Shown piece after piece: positions 9,389-18,538 of a stretch of DNA of 64,000 bases; position 1 is the stretch's first letter, and each line of letters starts with the position of its first letter. The translations under genes were made by a program, and so were the position numbers. Source of the stretch: Arenibacter antarcticus (GTDB lineage: Bacteria; Bacteroidota; Bacteroidia; Flavobacteriales; Flavobacteriaceae); NCBI RefSeq assembly GCF_041320605.1, contig NZ_CP166679.1, positions 372,001 through 436,000 on the forward strand, in the 5' to 3' direction. The notes beneath the pieces were generated by a model that had not been told where the DNA came from, ran no database searches, and saw nothing but the letters and a program-made list of their open reading frames with translations.

Positions 9389-9799
9389 TTAACGCAAACG
9401 ATCCACAGATTTTACAAGATCTTCATCCTTTTTTATTGCCCTGTTGGCCAGGACTAAAAAAACGATAGAAAATACAGGAATCAGCATCCCAATACCCTTC
9501 TCTGAAACCGTAGTTTCTCCGGATAAATTTAGTGATCGATAAACGAAAAATCCTAGTAAAAAAAGATTCAATATCATATTCAATCTGTTTACCACAAATT
9601 GATTTTTCCTATTTTTAAACAATAACATAGCGACTAGCGCCAAAACTGCGCTTCCGTAAAAAACCAATGAAATAAACACCGCATTGTCTGAAAATATTTC
9701 ATTCCCAGCTGCATCTGACCAAAGATTCACAAAAAAGGGCAAAACGGCCCCAAGAATGATAACAACGATTAAATAAACAGTCTGAATTCTTTGAATCAT
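9389..9799 (-). CDS. DUF4293 family four-helix membrane protein
   Basis: This 136-residue integral membrane protein has four hydrophobic helices and a charged C-terminus, and it starts MIQRIQTVYL, a beginning I associate with DUF4293 proteins of Bacteroidota. An upstream in-frame ATG at 9811 would add four residues. The 9799 ATG is preferred because a TATTTTTG promoter element ends about 22 bases before it, which would leave almost no leader for the longer form. Function is unknown. The gene is divergent from rho. Confidence 0.75.
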   Translation of the reverse strand: MIQRIQTVYLIVVIILGAVLPFFVNLWSDAAGNEIFSDNAVFISLVFYGSAVLALVAMLLFKNRKNQFVVNRLNMILNLFLLGFFVYRSLNLSGETTVSEKGIGMLIPVFSIVFLVLANRAIKKDEDLVKSVDRLR

Positions 9800-9821
9800 G
9801 TTTTTTCGCACTAATTGAAAG

Positions 9822-9829
9822 ACAAAAAT
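9822..9829 (-). promoter_or_regulatory. Probable -7 element of the DUF4293 gene
   Basis: TATTTTTG on the minus strand fits TAnnTTTG and leaves a leader of about 17 bases to the ATG at 9799. No good TTG is visible at -33. Confidence 0.4.
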
Positions 9830-9999
9830 AAGCGTCTTTTTAAAATTTATCGACTAAATATTGAAAAAAATTTGTAATATTGCTCTATTATAAGTCAGAT
9901 TACTTACCAACAAGGGCTTTCATGTCCTTTTTATTACCCAAAAAACAAGTACAGTACACTTCATAATTTTCGAAATAAGTATAATTTATTCAAAACTTA

Positions 10000-11685
10000 A
10001 TGTTTGAGATTTCAGATTTAAAATCAAAAAAGCTTCCTGAGCTTCAGGAAATAGCCAAAGGCCTAAATGTAGCCAAGTTTAAAACCTTGAAAAAACTAGA
10101 TTTGGTCTACCAAATATTGGACGTACAGGCTTCAAACCCAAAGATTGTTCAAGAAAACACTCCTGCAACCATACCAGAAGATAATACTCCTAAGGTAAAG
10201 CGTTCGCGAGTCGTTAAAGAAAAACCTGCTCCAGTGGTGAAAAATGATCCCGCCCCGATCAAATCGGAAGGTGAAAATGTGGTAGTCGAAGAAAAGAAAC
10301 GTGAGATTCCATCAAAACCACCCACAGAGGAAAACAAACAGGAAAAAACTAAGCCTGTAAGAAATCCTCGCGTGCAAAACACCGCTGGTCCTATAAAAAG
10401 GGAGCATCAAAAAAGTTCTGCCCAGCAAAACACCACTCACCAGAACACTTCCCAACCCAACAAACCACAGCATAAAAAAAGCCCCCAACATCAAAAGTCG
10501 ACCGTTGACAAAATCAACAGTAATTTTGATAAGGATTTAAAAAATAAATACAAGGAACCAGAATTTGAATTCGATAGTATTATTGAAAGCGAAGGGGTCT
10601 TGGATATTATGCAAGATGGTTACGGATTTTTAAGATCTTCGGATTACAACTACCTTTCTTCTCCAGATGATATTTATGTATCCCAGTCTCAAATAAGATT
10701 ATTTGGACTAAAAACTGGCGATACTGTACTTGGAAATGTACGTCCACCAAAAGAAGGCGAAAAGTATTTTCCACTTATAAAGGTGAATAGAATAAATGGA
10801 ATTGACCCTCAGATAGTAAGGGATAGGGTTTCATTTGAACACTTGACCCCCTTATTCCCACAGGAAAAATTTAATCTTGCTGAAAGACAAAGCACCATTT
10901 CCACGAGAATAATTGATTTGTTCTCTCCTATTGGAAAAGGACAAAGGGGTATGATTGTTTCCCAGCCTAAAACTGGTAAGACCATGCTCTTAAAGGATAT
11001 TGCCAATGGTATTGCAGCCAATCATCCTGAAGTGTACCAAATTATTCTTTTGATAGATGAACGTCCTGAGGAAGTTACAGACATGCAGCGTAATGTTCGC
11101 GGTGAGGTCGTTGCTTCTACTTTTGACAAGGAAGCTACAGAACATGTAAGAGTTGCCAATATTGTTTTAGAAAAAGCAAAACGATTGGTAGAATGTGGAC
11201 ACGATGTGGTTATCTTATTAGATTCAATTACACGACTTGCCCGAGCGTACAATACCGTTCAACCTGCCTCTGGAAAAGTCCTTAGTGGGGGTGTGGATGC
11301 CAATGCGCTTCACAAACCAAAGCGTTTCTTTGGTGCAGCACGTAATATTGAAGGAGGAGGCTCCTTAACCATTATTGCTACAGCACTTACCGAAACTGGG
11401 TCTAAAATGGATGAAGTGATCTTTGAAGAATTCAAGGGAACTGGTAATATGGAATTGCAATTGGATAGAAAAATATCGAATAGAAGAATTTTCCCAGCCA
11501 TCGACCTTACCTCATCGAGCACCAGAAGGGACGACCTATTATTGGATGAGAATACCATTCAGCGTATGTGGATCATGAGAAAGTATTTGGCCGATATGAA
11601 TCCTGTAGAAGCCATGGAATTTATAGAACGACGTTTTAAACAAACCAAGAACAACGAAGAGTTTTTACTGACCATGAATCAGTAG
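10000..11685 (+). CDS. rho: Transcription termination factor Rho with a long N-terminal insert
   Basis: This 561-residue RNA-dependent ATPase ends transcription at Rho-dependent sites. Residues 1-42 form the helical N-terminal domain. Residues about 45-180 are a disordered insert rich in K, N, Q and P, absent from E. coli Rho. The cold-shock-like RNA-binding domain follows (about 197-250), then the ATPase with P-loop SQPKTGKT (321-328), Walker [11 protein letters not shown] and the Q-loop [12 protein letters not shown]. Such inserts are known in Bacteroidota Rho; in Bacteroides thetaiotaomicron a disordered region has been linked to condensate formation. A strong intrinsic terminator follows. 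Confidence 0.97.
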   Translation: MFEISDLKSKKLPELQEIAKGLNVAKFKTLKKLDLVYQILDVQASNPKIVQENTPATIPEDNTPKVKRSRVVKEKPAPVVKNDPAPIKSEGENVVVEEKKREIPSKPPTEENKQEKTKPVRNPRVQNTAGPIKREHQKSSAQQNTTHQNTSQPNKPQHKKSPQHQKSTVDKINSNFDKDLKNKYKEPEFEFDSIIESEGVLDIMQDGYGFLRSSDYNYLSSPDDIYVSQSQIRLFGLKTGDTVLGNVRPPKEGEKYFPLIKVNRINGIDPQIVRDRVSFEHLTPLFPQEKFNLAERQSTISTRIIDLFSPIGKGQRGMIVSQPKTGKTMLLKDIANGIAANHPEVYQIILLIDERPEEVTDMQRNVRGEVVASTFDKEATEHVRVANIVLEKAKRLVECGHDVVILLDSITRLARAYNTVQPASGKVLSGGVDANALHKPKRFFGAARNIEGGGSLTIIATALTETGSKMDEVIFEEFKGTGNMELQLDRKISNRRIFPAIDLTSSSTRRDDLLLDENTIQRMWIMRKYLADMNPVEAMEFIERRFKQTKNNEEFLLTMNQ

Positions 11686-11711
11686 CGGTTAGTTTTTGAA
11701 CCATCAATACT

Positions 11712-11751
11712 AAAAAACTCCCATTTGACAAATGTCAAATGGGAGTTTTTT
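11712..11751 (+). terminator. Strong intrinsic terminator after rho
   Basis: A long near-perfect palindrome (ACTCCCATTTGACA and its complement around a two-base loop) flanked by A and T runs. It lies 26 bases after the rho stop and could work in both directions. Confidence 0.92.
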
Positions 11752-11980
11752 GTTGCCTTAAAGTTCGTCTACATCAATCGTGGAGCGCAAGCCTCAAAAG
11801 AAAGCCAACAACCTCTTATAGCAGCCAAGATCACTGAATATTGATGAAAAAATAGGGATGTACAATTAAATTAGTCCCTAATTATTTTTTAGTATTTTTA
11901 TAGGAACGTTTTTTTATCAGTACTTTAACAAGGGTTTTCCCCCATCCCTTATATTTTAACAAATCAAATAAACCAATCCT

Positions 11981-12676
11981 ATGAAAAATTCGAAAAGAGC
12001 AGCGCGCTTATTATTTCTGATGGCCATTCTAGTTTTCGGCATCACCTCCTGTAAACCAGAAAAAGAAAAAGAGCCTACACCGGCCCCAGAACCTGCACCC
12101 GTTAAGGCTCCAGCACAAATTGTAACTGTTGCACAAGCAAAGACCATGTACGATGCCTATGGGGAACGAAGGGTAGGACTAATAGAGAAATTTGAGAATG
12201 AACAAAGTCCGGAAAAAAAATTCGATGTAGCACGTTTCGGATCTTATGATTATAAGACTATTAAAACATATTTGGCCTATATTGAACAAGAAGCTAAAAA
12301 TGCCAACGTAGAAATCTCCACACTTCGCTTTTATTTCTCCAATTATCCCGACCAAAAAACCTTTGAAAATGGAAGGGAAATTAAACATCCCAGACAAAAT
12401 TCGTTCTTTATGATCCCAACTATAAAAGAGGGCAATAATGGGGACTATGCTTTTTACATTCGTGAAGATGACAATGGTAGAAATACACCCATGTTACTCA
12501 CCGATAACCTAAATCCTAAAAAACAGGAAAATATGGACACCGAGCAAGGAGCAGCAAGCCAAAAATCGGAAGCCTCCTTTATACCCAGTATTTCTACCAG
12601 CCTGATGTACGCCAAAGACAAAAGCTTAATCCTAAACGAGGGGGATATGATTCCACCACCCTATAAGGCCAATTAA
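11981..12676 (+). CDS. Uncharacterised lipoprotein
   Basis: This 231-residue protein has a lipoprotein signal peptide: basic start MKNSKRAAR, a hydrophobic core and the lipobox ITSC with Cys24. A charged, proline-rich linker (about 25-45, repeated P/E/A) precedes a soluble domain of about 180 residues with FSNYPDQ and a C-terminal GDMIPPPYKAN. I do not recognise the family. It is followed after 40 bases by a membrane-protein gene in the same direction, suggesting an operon. It is likely anchored in the outer or inner membrane facing the periplasm. Confidence 0.75.
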   Translation: MKNSKRAARLLFLMAILVFGITSCKPEKEKEPTPAPEPAPVKAPAQIVTVAQAKTMYDAYGERRVGLIEKFENEQSPEKKFDVARFGSYDYKTIKTYLAYIEQEAKNANVEISTLRFYFSNYPDQKTFENGREIKHPRQNSFFMIPTIKEGNNGDYAFYIREDDNGRNTPMLLTDNLNPKKQENMDTEQGAASQKSEASFIPSISTSLMYAKDKSLILNEGDMIPPPYKAN

Positions 12677-12716
12677 TTTTAACCAGGGACTTAACCAATT
12701 ATCCTTTTAAACCAAA

Positions 12717-13406
12717 ATGGAATTTTTAGACCTTTTGCTAGAGAATTTATACAAACCCCTATATGCACTTTCGGTACTTATTGCATTAGTTAAATACCCC
12801 AAATATTACAACACACCCTTAGGACTGTTTCCCGTAATACTTATGTACACCCTCCTAACAGAGATATTGGGATACATTACTAAAAATTATGAGGTTTACA
12901 ACATCTCCCTTTTTTCAACTTTCGTAGAATACAACGTCATTATATACAATATTTACAATATCATATTTTTCTGCTATTTTTTCTATGTGTACTGGAGCTA
13001 TATCGACAATAAAAAGTATAAGAATCAAATCCTTTATGGCGGCGTATTGTTTTTAATCATAACCGTAATAAACACAACTTTTGAGAGCTTTACACTGGAA
13101 TCTCAGCTTTATAGTTATTTGGTTGGGGGGCTACTTATTATTTACTGCACTATACTTTTCTTTTTGGAACGAAAAAAAATACAAGAAAAGCACAATTATA
13201 GGTATGCCAGTATTAAATGGATCAGTATAGGTCTATTTATATTTTACCTAGGATACCTTCCCATAAAGGCTTCTAGATATTACAATTATTTATATAAAAT
13301 AAATGAATATATCCACCTCAGGAGAATTCACTTGCTTCTGATATGCATACTCTATTCCTGCTTTATAATAGGCCTATACAGGATGAGGCGCAAATTTTGG
13401 ATTTAA
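12717..13406 (+). CDS. Uncharacterised multi-pass membrane protein
   Basis: This 229-residue protein is very hydrophobic, with about six to seven predicted helices separated by short loops rich in Tyr, Asn and Lys. It has no signal peptide. The last helix ends in a basic tail (RMRRKFW). No enzyme motif is visible. It probably forms a two-gene unit with the upstream lipoprotein (40-base gap), and such lipoprotein-plus-7TM pairs occur in other Flavobacteriaceae as far as I recall. It could be a sensor-type or scaffold membrane protein; that is speculation. Confidence 0.7.
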   Translation: MEFLDLLLENLYKPLYALSVLIALVKYPKYYNTPLGLFPVILMYTLLTEILGYITKNYEVYNISLFSTFVEYNVIIYNIYNIIFFCYFFYVYWSYIDNKKYKNQILYGGVLFLIITVINTTFESFTLESQLYSYLVGGLLIIYCTILFFLERKKIQEKHNYRYASIKWISIGLFIFYLGYLPIKASRYYNYLYKINEYIHLRRIHLLLICILYSCFIIGLYRMRRKFWI

Positions 13407-13440
13407 TCAAAACAGGTTCCAAAGCTTAAAAAAAATCAAT

Positions 13441-13474
13441 AAAAAACGCCCCTTCTTATAAAAGAAAGAGCGTT
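13441..13474 (-). terminator. Terminator downstream of rpsT
   Basis: An AACGC/GCGTT outer stem with an inner CTTCTT/AAGAAAG pairing. On the minus strand a T run follows. It lies 22 bases after the rpsT stop. Confidence 0.7.
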
Positions 13475-13495
13475 AATCCAATATTTTATAAGCAC

Positions 13496-13747
13496 TTAAA
13501 GTGCAGCTACCTTCTGGGAAAGTTTGCTCTTTAGGTTTGAAGCCTTGTTGGTATGAATGATATTGCGTTTCGCTAATCTATCGATCATACTTACTACACT
13601 TGGCAATAAAGTCTCAGCAGCTTTCTTGTCTTCCTCGCTACGCAATTTTTTAATTGCATTACGGGTAGTTTTATGCTGATACCTGTTACGTAAACGCACT
13701 GCTTCGTCTCTTCTAATCCTCTTTAATGCTGACTTATGATTTGCCAT
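13496..13747 (-). CDS. rpsT: 30S ribosomal protein S20
   Basis: This 83-residue basic protein binds 16S rRNA in the small subunit. The start [13 protein letters not shown] and the later [15 protein letters not shown] segment are the S20 signature. Length is normal. It follows two tRNA-Glu genes in the same direction, 51 bases after the second, and may be read from their promoter as well as its own. Confidence 0.97.
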   Translation of the reverse strand: MANHKSALKRIRRDEAVRLRNRYQHKTTRNAIKKLRSEEDKKAAETLLPSVVSMIDRLAKRNIIHTNKASNLKSKLSQKVAAL

Positions 13748-13798
13748 TTCTATCTAATTATGTTTTTTTTATTGGGACATGCCCTTAACTTCACTATG

Positions 13799-13870
13799 TA
13801 GTCCGTAGGGGAATCGAACCCCTGTTACCAGGATGAAAACCTGGCGTCCTAACCCCTAGACGAACGGACC
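13799..13870 (-). tRNA. tRNA-Glu (UUC), copy 2
   Basis: On the minus strand the sequence folds as a full cloverleaf. The acceptor stem GGTCCGT pairs with ACGGACT (first pair G-U). The anticodon stem CCAGG/CCTGG holds the loop TTTTCAT with anticodon TTC. The T arm carries GGTTCGATTCC. CCA is not encoded. It is identical to the copy at 13942-14013. Confidence 0.97.
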
Positions 13871-13941
13871 ATTTTAATAAAAGATCTGGCACTACCTAAG
13901 CATCACCAAAATCCAATATTAATATTTCAAAACAATCTTAG

Positions 13942-14013
13942 TAGTCCGTAGGGGAATCGAACCCCTGTTACCAGGATGAAAACCTGGCGTCCTAACCCCT
14001 AGACGAACGGACC
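13942..14013 (-). tRNA. tRNA-Glu (UUC), copy 1
   Basis: This copy has the same cloverleaf and TTC anticodon as the downstream copy, 71 bases apart. The two are identical through the tRNA and three flanking bases at its 5' end, indicating a recent tandem duplication or gene conversion. A good promoter lies about 24 bases upstream. CCA is not encoded. Confidence 0.97.
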
Positions 14014-14036
14014 ATTCTACTACTTAATTGCGGATG

Positions 14037-14066
14037 CAAAAATACAATTATTTTTAACTATCGCAA
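14037..14066 (-). promoter_or_regulatory. Promoter of the tRNA-Glu/rpsT unit
   Basis: On the minus strand a TTG (14064-14066) is separated by 19 bases from TATTTTTG (14037-14044), an excellent Bacteroidota promoter. Initiation would fall about 18 bases before the first tRNA. Confidence 0.78.
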
Positions 14067-14092
14067 GCCCTAAATAAAAAATTTTTAATTTT

Positions 14093-15568
14093 TTAATATG
14101 CCTTTGCAAAAAGCACCCTTTTTGTTGAGGGTTTTCCCGTAACCATACATACTCCATCCTCATTTTCACTTGCAATTGGAATGCAACGGATAGTTGCTTT
14201 AGTCTCCTCTTTAACAAGCTCTTCTGTTTCTGCACTTCCGTCCCAATGGGCAGAGATAAACCCACCTTTAGCCTCTAAGACCTCTTTAAACTCTTTATAA
14301 GACTCCACTTCAGTAATATGGGATTCCCTATACGCCAATGCTTTTTTATAGACATTCTCCTGGATATCTTCCATTAGAAACTCAATTTTAGCAACAACTG
14401 CATCGGCAGAAACGGTTTCTTTTTCAAAGGTATCCCTTCTTGCCACCTCATAAGTACCGTTATCCATATCGCGTTGACCAATAGCCAAACGCACAGGCAC
14501 CCCTTTTAACTCATACTCGTTAAATTTAAACCCAGGTTTATGCGTATCCCTATTATCGTATTTAACCGAAATTCCCTTGGAACGCAATTCTTTTACCAAC
14601 GGAGCCACTCTTTCAGAGATTGCATCCAATTGGTCCTCTCCTTTATAGATAGGAACAATAACCACCTGGATGGGTGCCAATTTCGGAGGCAATACCAGAC
14701 CATTATCATCGCTATGAGTCATGATTAAGGCTCCCATTAAGCGAGTAGAAACCCCCCATGAGGTAGCCCACACATATTCTTGTTTCCCTTCCTTGTTCGC
14801 AAACTTCACATCAAAGGCCTTCGCGAAATTTTGCCCTAAAAAGTGTGAGGTTCCTGCTTGCAAAGCTTTTCCGTCCTGCATTAAAGCTTCTATACAATAG
14901 GTCTCCAAGGCACCAGCAAATCGTTCACTGGCAGTTTTGGTCCCTTTTATCACGGGAACTGCCATATATTCTTCTGCAAATTCAGCATAGACATCCATCA
15001 TCTGCTTCGCTTCGATTATGGCTTCACTTTCCGTTGCATGTGCGGTATGGCCTTCTTGCCATAAAAATTCTGTCGTTCTAAGAAAAAGTCGCGTTCTCAT
15101 TTCCCAACGCACCACATTGGCCCATTGATTGATTAAAAGCGGCAAATCGCGATAAGACTGGATCCACCTTCTATAGGTATCCCATATAATTGTTTCGGAG
15201 GTAGGTCTCACAATTAATTCCTCTTCCAATTTGGCATCGGGATCAACAATAATTCCACTGCCATCTTCAGCATTTTTTAATCTATAATGAGTAACCACGG
15301 CACATTCCTTGGCAAAGCCCTCAACGTGACTTGCTTCTTTACTTAAATAGGATTTAGGGATAAACAAGGGAAAATACGCATTTTCATGCCCGGTTTCCTT
15401 AAACATCTTATCTAATTGTGCCTGTATCTTCTCCCAAATGGCATAGCCATAAGGTTTAATGACCATACATCCCCTAACTCCCGAATTCTCAGCTAAATCT
15501 GCCTTTACCACCAGCTCGTTATACCATTTAGAATAGTCCTCTGCTCTTTTCGTTAAATTTTTACCCAT
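14093..15568 (-). CDS. proS: Prolyl-tRNA synthetase (archaeal/eukaryotic-like type)
   Basis: This 491-residue class II aminoacyl-tRNA synthetase charges tRNA-Pro. Class II motif 2 is seen in [17 protein letters not shown], after [13 protein letters not shown]. The anticodon-binding HGTP-type domain follows ([13 protein letters not shown]), and a C-terminal domain ends in the family-typical aromatic tail (FAKAY). The absence of the editing insert and the short length mark the archaeal-type enzyme. A promoter with a 17-20 base spacer lies 55 bases upstream. It precedes the tRNA-Glu pair in the same direction. Confidence 0.95.
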   Translation of the reverse strand: MGKNLTKRAEDYSKWYNELVVKADLAENSGVRGCMVIKPYGYAIWEKIQAQLDKMFKETGHENAYFPLFIPKSYLSKEASHVEGFAKECAVVTHYRLKNAEDGSGIIVDPDAKLEEELIVRPTSETIIWDTYRRWIQSYRDLPLLINQWANVVRWEMRTRLFLRTTEFLWQEGHTAHATESEAIIEAKQMMDVYAEFAEEYMAVPVIKGTKTASERFAGALETYCIEALMQDGKALQAGTSHFLGQNFAKAFDVKFANKEGKQEYVWATSWGVSTRLMGALIMTHSDDNGLVLPPKLAPIQVVIVPIYKGEDQLDAISERVAPLVKELRSKGISVKYDNRDTHKPGFKFNEYELKGVPVRLAIGQRDMDNGTYEVARRDTFEKETVSADAVVAKIEFLMEDIQENVYKKALAYRESHITEVESYKEFKEVLEAKGGFISAHWDGSAETEELVKEETKATIRCIPIASENEDGVCMVTGKPSTKRVLFAKAY

Positions 15569-15622
15569 GCTAGTAAGTTTGGCACAAAACTTGCGACCTT
15601 ATATTAATATAAAATAGTTCAA

Positions 15623-15653
15623 CAAAACTAACTATTTTTACTATGTTCAACAA
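15623..15653 (-). promoter_or_regulatory. Promoter of proS
   Basis: The minus strand carries TAGTTTTG (15623-15630) with TTG 17 bases upstream (15648-15650) and another TTG just beyond. It fits the Bacteroidota consensus and would give a leader of roughly 50 bases. Confidence 0.7.
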
Positions 15654-15667
15654 TTAAATTTAAAACC

Positions 15668-16876
15668 ATGATACATTCTCTACCCCAACAAAGAATACGT
15701 ATATCGATTTCCCTAGTTCTTTTAGGTCTGTTCGCCGTATCGTGCGGCTCGTACCAATCGGCTTCCTATTATGACAATGACGGCATATATGCAGGCGGAA
15801 CGGAAGGCAATCAGAGAGTTCAGGTTATTGAGCAGCCAAATAGGCAGCAAGCTCAGCCTGAACAAAATAGCTATGGAGAATATTTTGGACAAAGAGCTAA
15901 TGAATTTGGGGAAATTCTGGAGAGCGAAGTATTTACCGATATTGATGGGTATTATGGTAATATGGAAAGCGACAGCTTAAATGCAAATGCCGACATGGAC
16001 ACGTATGACGCCAACAATGATTATAGGGGTTATGCCGCTTGGGGAGACAATCCTACCAGCGTGAACATTAACATCTACGACAATGTGGGGTACGGAGGAT
16101 ATAATTACGGATGGGGAAGCCCTTGGTACTACAGCGGATACTACGGCGGTTACTATGGCCAGTACAATCCATGGAGATGGGGCGGTTATGGTCATTACGG
16201 ATATCCAGGCTACGGCTACAACAATTGGGGTTGGGGTGGTTATGGCTATAGCTATGGATGGGGACATCATTACAGCCCTTATTACAGACCTTATTATTAC
16301 AATAATTACAGACCCGGTTACAATTACTACAACAGAAATTATGCCTATAATTCCAGCAGAAGAGGAGTTTACCGATCTAACTCACAACTTAACAGTAATG
16401 CTTTAAGAGGAAGGTCTACCCTAAATTCCAATAGCAACACCTCTAGATATAGGAGCACCGCAAACCGCAGCAATGTAAATAGAAGCACCACCAATAACAC
16501 CAGTCGCTATAGGACTAGCGCCAGTACCAGAAAGGTTGGAGTCGATGCTCAGGAAAGAAACAGCTCCTACAGGACCAGCAGAAGTACTAGGGTGGCACCT
16601 ACCAGCACACGTAGCAGTCAGACTTATAAAAGATCTGAACCCGGCAACAACACGTATAGAAGTAGTCGAAGCACCACTGCTCCGAGAACCACTACTACAA
16701 GAAGTTCTACTAGCACAAATAGGCCATCTAGCAGTAACGTGAGAAGCTCCAGCAGCACACGTTCTTCTAGCAGTACTATCAGAAGCACAAGCAGTCCATC
16801 TAGATCCTCATCCGGAAGCGTAAGGAGCAGTAGTTCCTCTACAAGATCGTCTGGTGGAAGAAGTCGTGGTAACTAA
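15668..16876 (+). CDS. Low-complexity lipoprotein (Tyr/Gly/Trp-rich, then Ser/Thr/Arg-rich)
   Basis: This 402-residue protein has a lipobox FAVSC (Cys26) after a hydrophobic signal. Residues about 27-130 are acidic and Asn/Gln/Tyr-rich. Residues about 135-235 are dominated by Gly, Tyr and Trp with YGGY, WGGYGY and YYRPYYY repeats. Residues about 240-402 are Ser/Thr/Arg-rich with repeated R-S-S-S/T units and no enzyme motif. The composition suggests an extended or amyloid-like surface or matrix protein, not an enzyme. An OmpP1/FadL gene starts 49 bases downstream, so both may be one transcript. The family is not recognised; low-complexity sequence makes homology unreliable. Confidence 0.72.
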   Translation: MIHSLPQQRIRISISLVLLGLFAVSCGSYQSASYYDNDGIYAGGTEGNQRVQVIEQPNRQQAQPEQNSYGEYFGQRANEFGEILESEVFTDIDGYYGNMESDSLNANADMDTYDANNDYRGYAAWGDNPTSVNINIYDNVGYGGYNYGWGSPWYYSGYYGGYYGQYNPWRWGGYGHYGYPGYGYNNWGWGGYGYSYGWGHHYSPYYRPYYYNNYRPGYNYYNRNYAYNSSRRGVYRSNSQLNSNALRGRSTLNSNSNTSRYRSTANRSNVNRSTTNNTSRYRTSASTRKVGVDAQERNSSYRTSRSTRVAPTSTRSSQTYKRSEPGNNTYRSSRSTTAPRTTTTRSSTSTNRPSSSNVRSSSSTRSSSSTIRSTSSPSRSSSGSVRSSSSSTRSSGGRSRGN

Positions 16877-16925
16877 AATAATTCTGAACTGCAATCCAAT
16901 TGAAAATTTCAAAAATTAAAAAAAG

Positions 16926-18428
16926 ATGAAGAGATACCATACTTTCATTCTATTCTTGGCATGCGCATTCGTAAGCGCTCAGAACATAAACGATGTATTG
17001 CGATATAGCAACGAATCCCTTCAGGGTACAGCTCGATTTCAAGGTATGAGTGGTGCTTTTGGCGCACTTGGAGGCGATCTTTCCTCACTAAACGTCAATC
17101 CGGCCGGATCTGCAGTATTCAACAATGGACTGTTCTCCGTTACCGCATCCAATTATCACCAAAAGAACGATGCTTCCTATTTTTCAACAAACAGTACTAC
17201 TTCGCTAAATTCCTTTGATCTAAATCAAGTTGGTGGAGTTTTCGTTTTTAAAAGCAACGATTCTAACTGGAAAAAGATTTCCTTGGCCTTTAATTACGAT
17301 TTGGCCAAAAATTTTGATGACGAAGTTTTTGTAACTGGAAATAGTGACCAAGGAGTAGACAATTTCTTTTTAGATTATGCCGGTGGTCTCCCCTTTGGAG
17401 ACATACTCCTACAGGACGGCGAGTTTATTGAGGACGCTTATCTGGACATAGGCTCTAGCTTTGGATATATGGACCAACAGGCATTTTTGGGTTATTATGG
17501 GGGCGTCATAGACCCCATGGACGAATCTAACAATAACAACACCCAATATATTTCCAATGCCAAGTACAGCACCGTTAACCAGCGCTTTTTGCAGAACACC
17601 ACAGGGTACAATAGCAAATTCACTGCCAATGTAGCCTCTCAATATGGTGATAACATTTATCTGGGTGCTTCACTGAACGTTCACAACATTTTATATGAAA
17701 AACTAACTCAGCTTACTGAGCGTGGTTTCGATTCCGATTCGGAAATCCAGAACATTTCTTTTGACAATTTACTCAGGACCCAAGGAGCTGGATTCTCCTT
17801 TAGCCTTGGAGCCATAGCCAAATTAAATGACTATGTTAGGGTTGGGGGTAGCTATCAATCCCCTACTTGGTACCGACTATCTGACGAAACCTCACAAAAA
17901 ATAAATTCGGATTTAGCGGACGAGGACATCTCCTTTATCAATTTTAACATCATAAATATATTTGAGGATTACACTATCCAAACCCCCGCTAAATTAACGG
18001 GTAGTTTAGCCTTAGTTCTAGGAAAACAAGGACTTATTAGTGTTGACTATGGCTACCAGGACATGTCAAATGCAAAGTTAAAACCTTCCACAGATCCCAG
18101 CTTCGCAACGGAAAACGCTTTTATTGCCGATCAATTAGGTGCAGTCTCCTCACTTAGGTTGGGTGGCGAATACCGATTAGCCGCCTTAAGCCTAAGAGCC
18201 GGGTACCGATTTGAACAAAGTCCGTACGCCAACGGGAATACCATAGGAGACCTAAATGGATATTCTGGTGGATTGGGTTATAATTTTGGAGGAAGCAGAC
18301 TGGACCTATCCTATAGCTATGCCTCACAGGATACCAGAAAGTCACTTTATGAGACAGGGTTTCCTACCCCTGCCAACATCACCAATAAAAATTCTGTAAT
18401 CAGTTTGGGGTATACCTTAAATTTCTAA
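16926..18428 (+). CDS. OmpP1/FadL-family outer-membrane transporter
   Basis: This 500-residue outer-membrane beta-barrel has a signal peptide ending VSAQ. The N-terminal region QGMSGAFGALGGDLSSL, then NPAGSAVF, is the conserved hatch segment of the OMPP1/FadL/TodX family, which passes long-chain fatty acids and other hydrophobic molecules. The rest alternates aromatic and polar residues, as beta strands do, and ends in YTLNF with the expected C-terminal aromatic. Substrate is unknown. It follows the Tyr/Gly-rich lipoprotein gene and ends at a shared terminator. Confidence 0.87.
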   Translation: MKRYHTFILFLACAFVSAQNINDVLRYSNESLQGTARFQGMSGAFGALGGDLSSLNVNPAGSAVFNNGLFSVTASNYHQKNDASYFSTNSTTSLNSFDLNQVGGVFVFKSNDSNWKKISLAFNYDLAKNFDDEVFVTGNSDQGVDNFFLDYAGGLPFGDILLQDGEFIEDAYLDIGSSFGYMDQQAFLGYYGGVIDPMDESNNNNTQYISNAKYSTVNQRFLQNTTGYNSKFTANVASQYGDNIYLGASLNVHNILYEKLTQLTERGFDSDSEIQNISFDNLLRTQGAGFSFSLGAIAKLNDYVRVGGSYQSPTWYRLSDETSQKINSDLADEDISFINFNIINIFEDYTIQTPAKLTGSLALVLGKQGLISVDYGYQDMSNAKLKPSTDPSFATENAFIADQLGAVSSLRLGGEYRLAALSLRAGYRFEQSPYANGNTIGDLNGYSGGLGYNFGGSRLDLSYSYASQDTRKSLYETGFPTPANITNKNSVISLGYTLNF

Positions 18429-18449
18429 ATACAGAAAACTATAGCACAT

Positions 18450-18479
18450 AAAAAAGTCGGAGAATTCTCCGACTTTTTT
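18450..18479 (+). terminator. Bidirectional terminator between convergent genes
   Basis: A perfect palindrome (AAAAAGTCGGAGAA and its complement) lies between the FadL-like gene and the convergent T9SS protein gene. A and T runs on both sides let it serve both strands. Confidence 0.9.
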
Positions 18480-18538
18480 ATAATCACTTATTATCCTATT
18501 TCAGAGCCTTGATCCAAGCACTAAATTTAAACTGCAGC

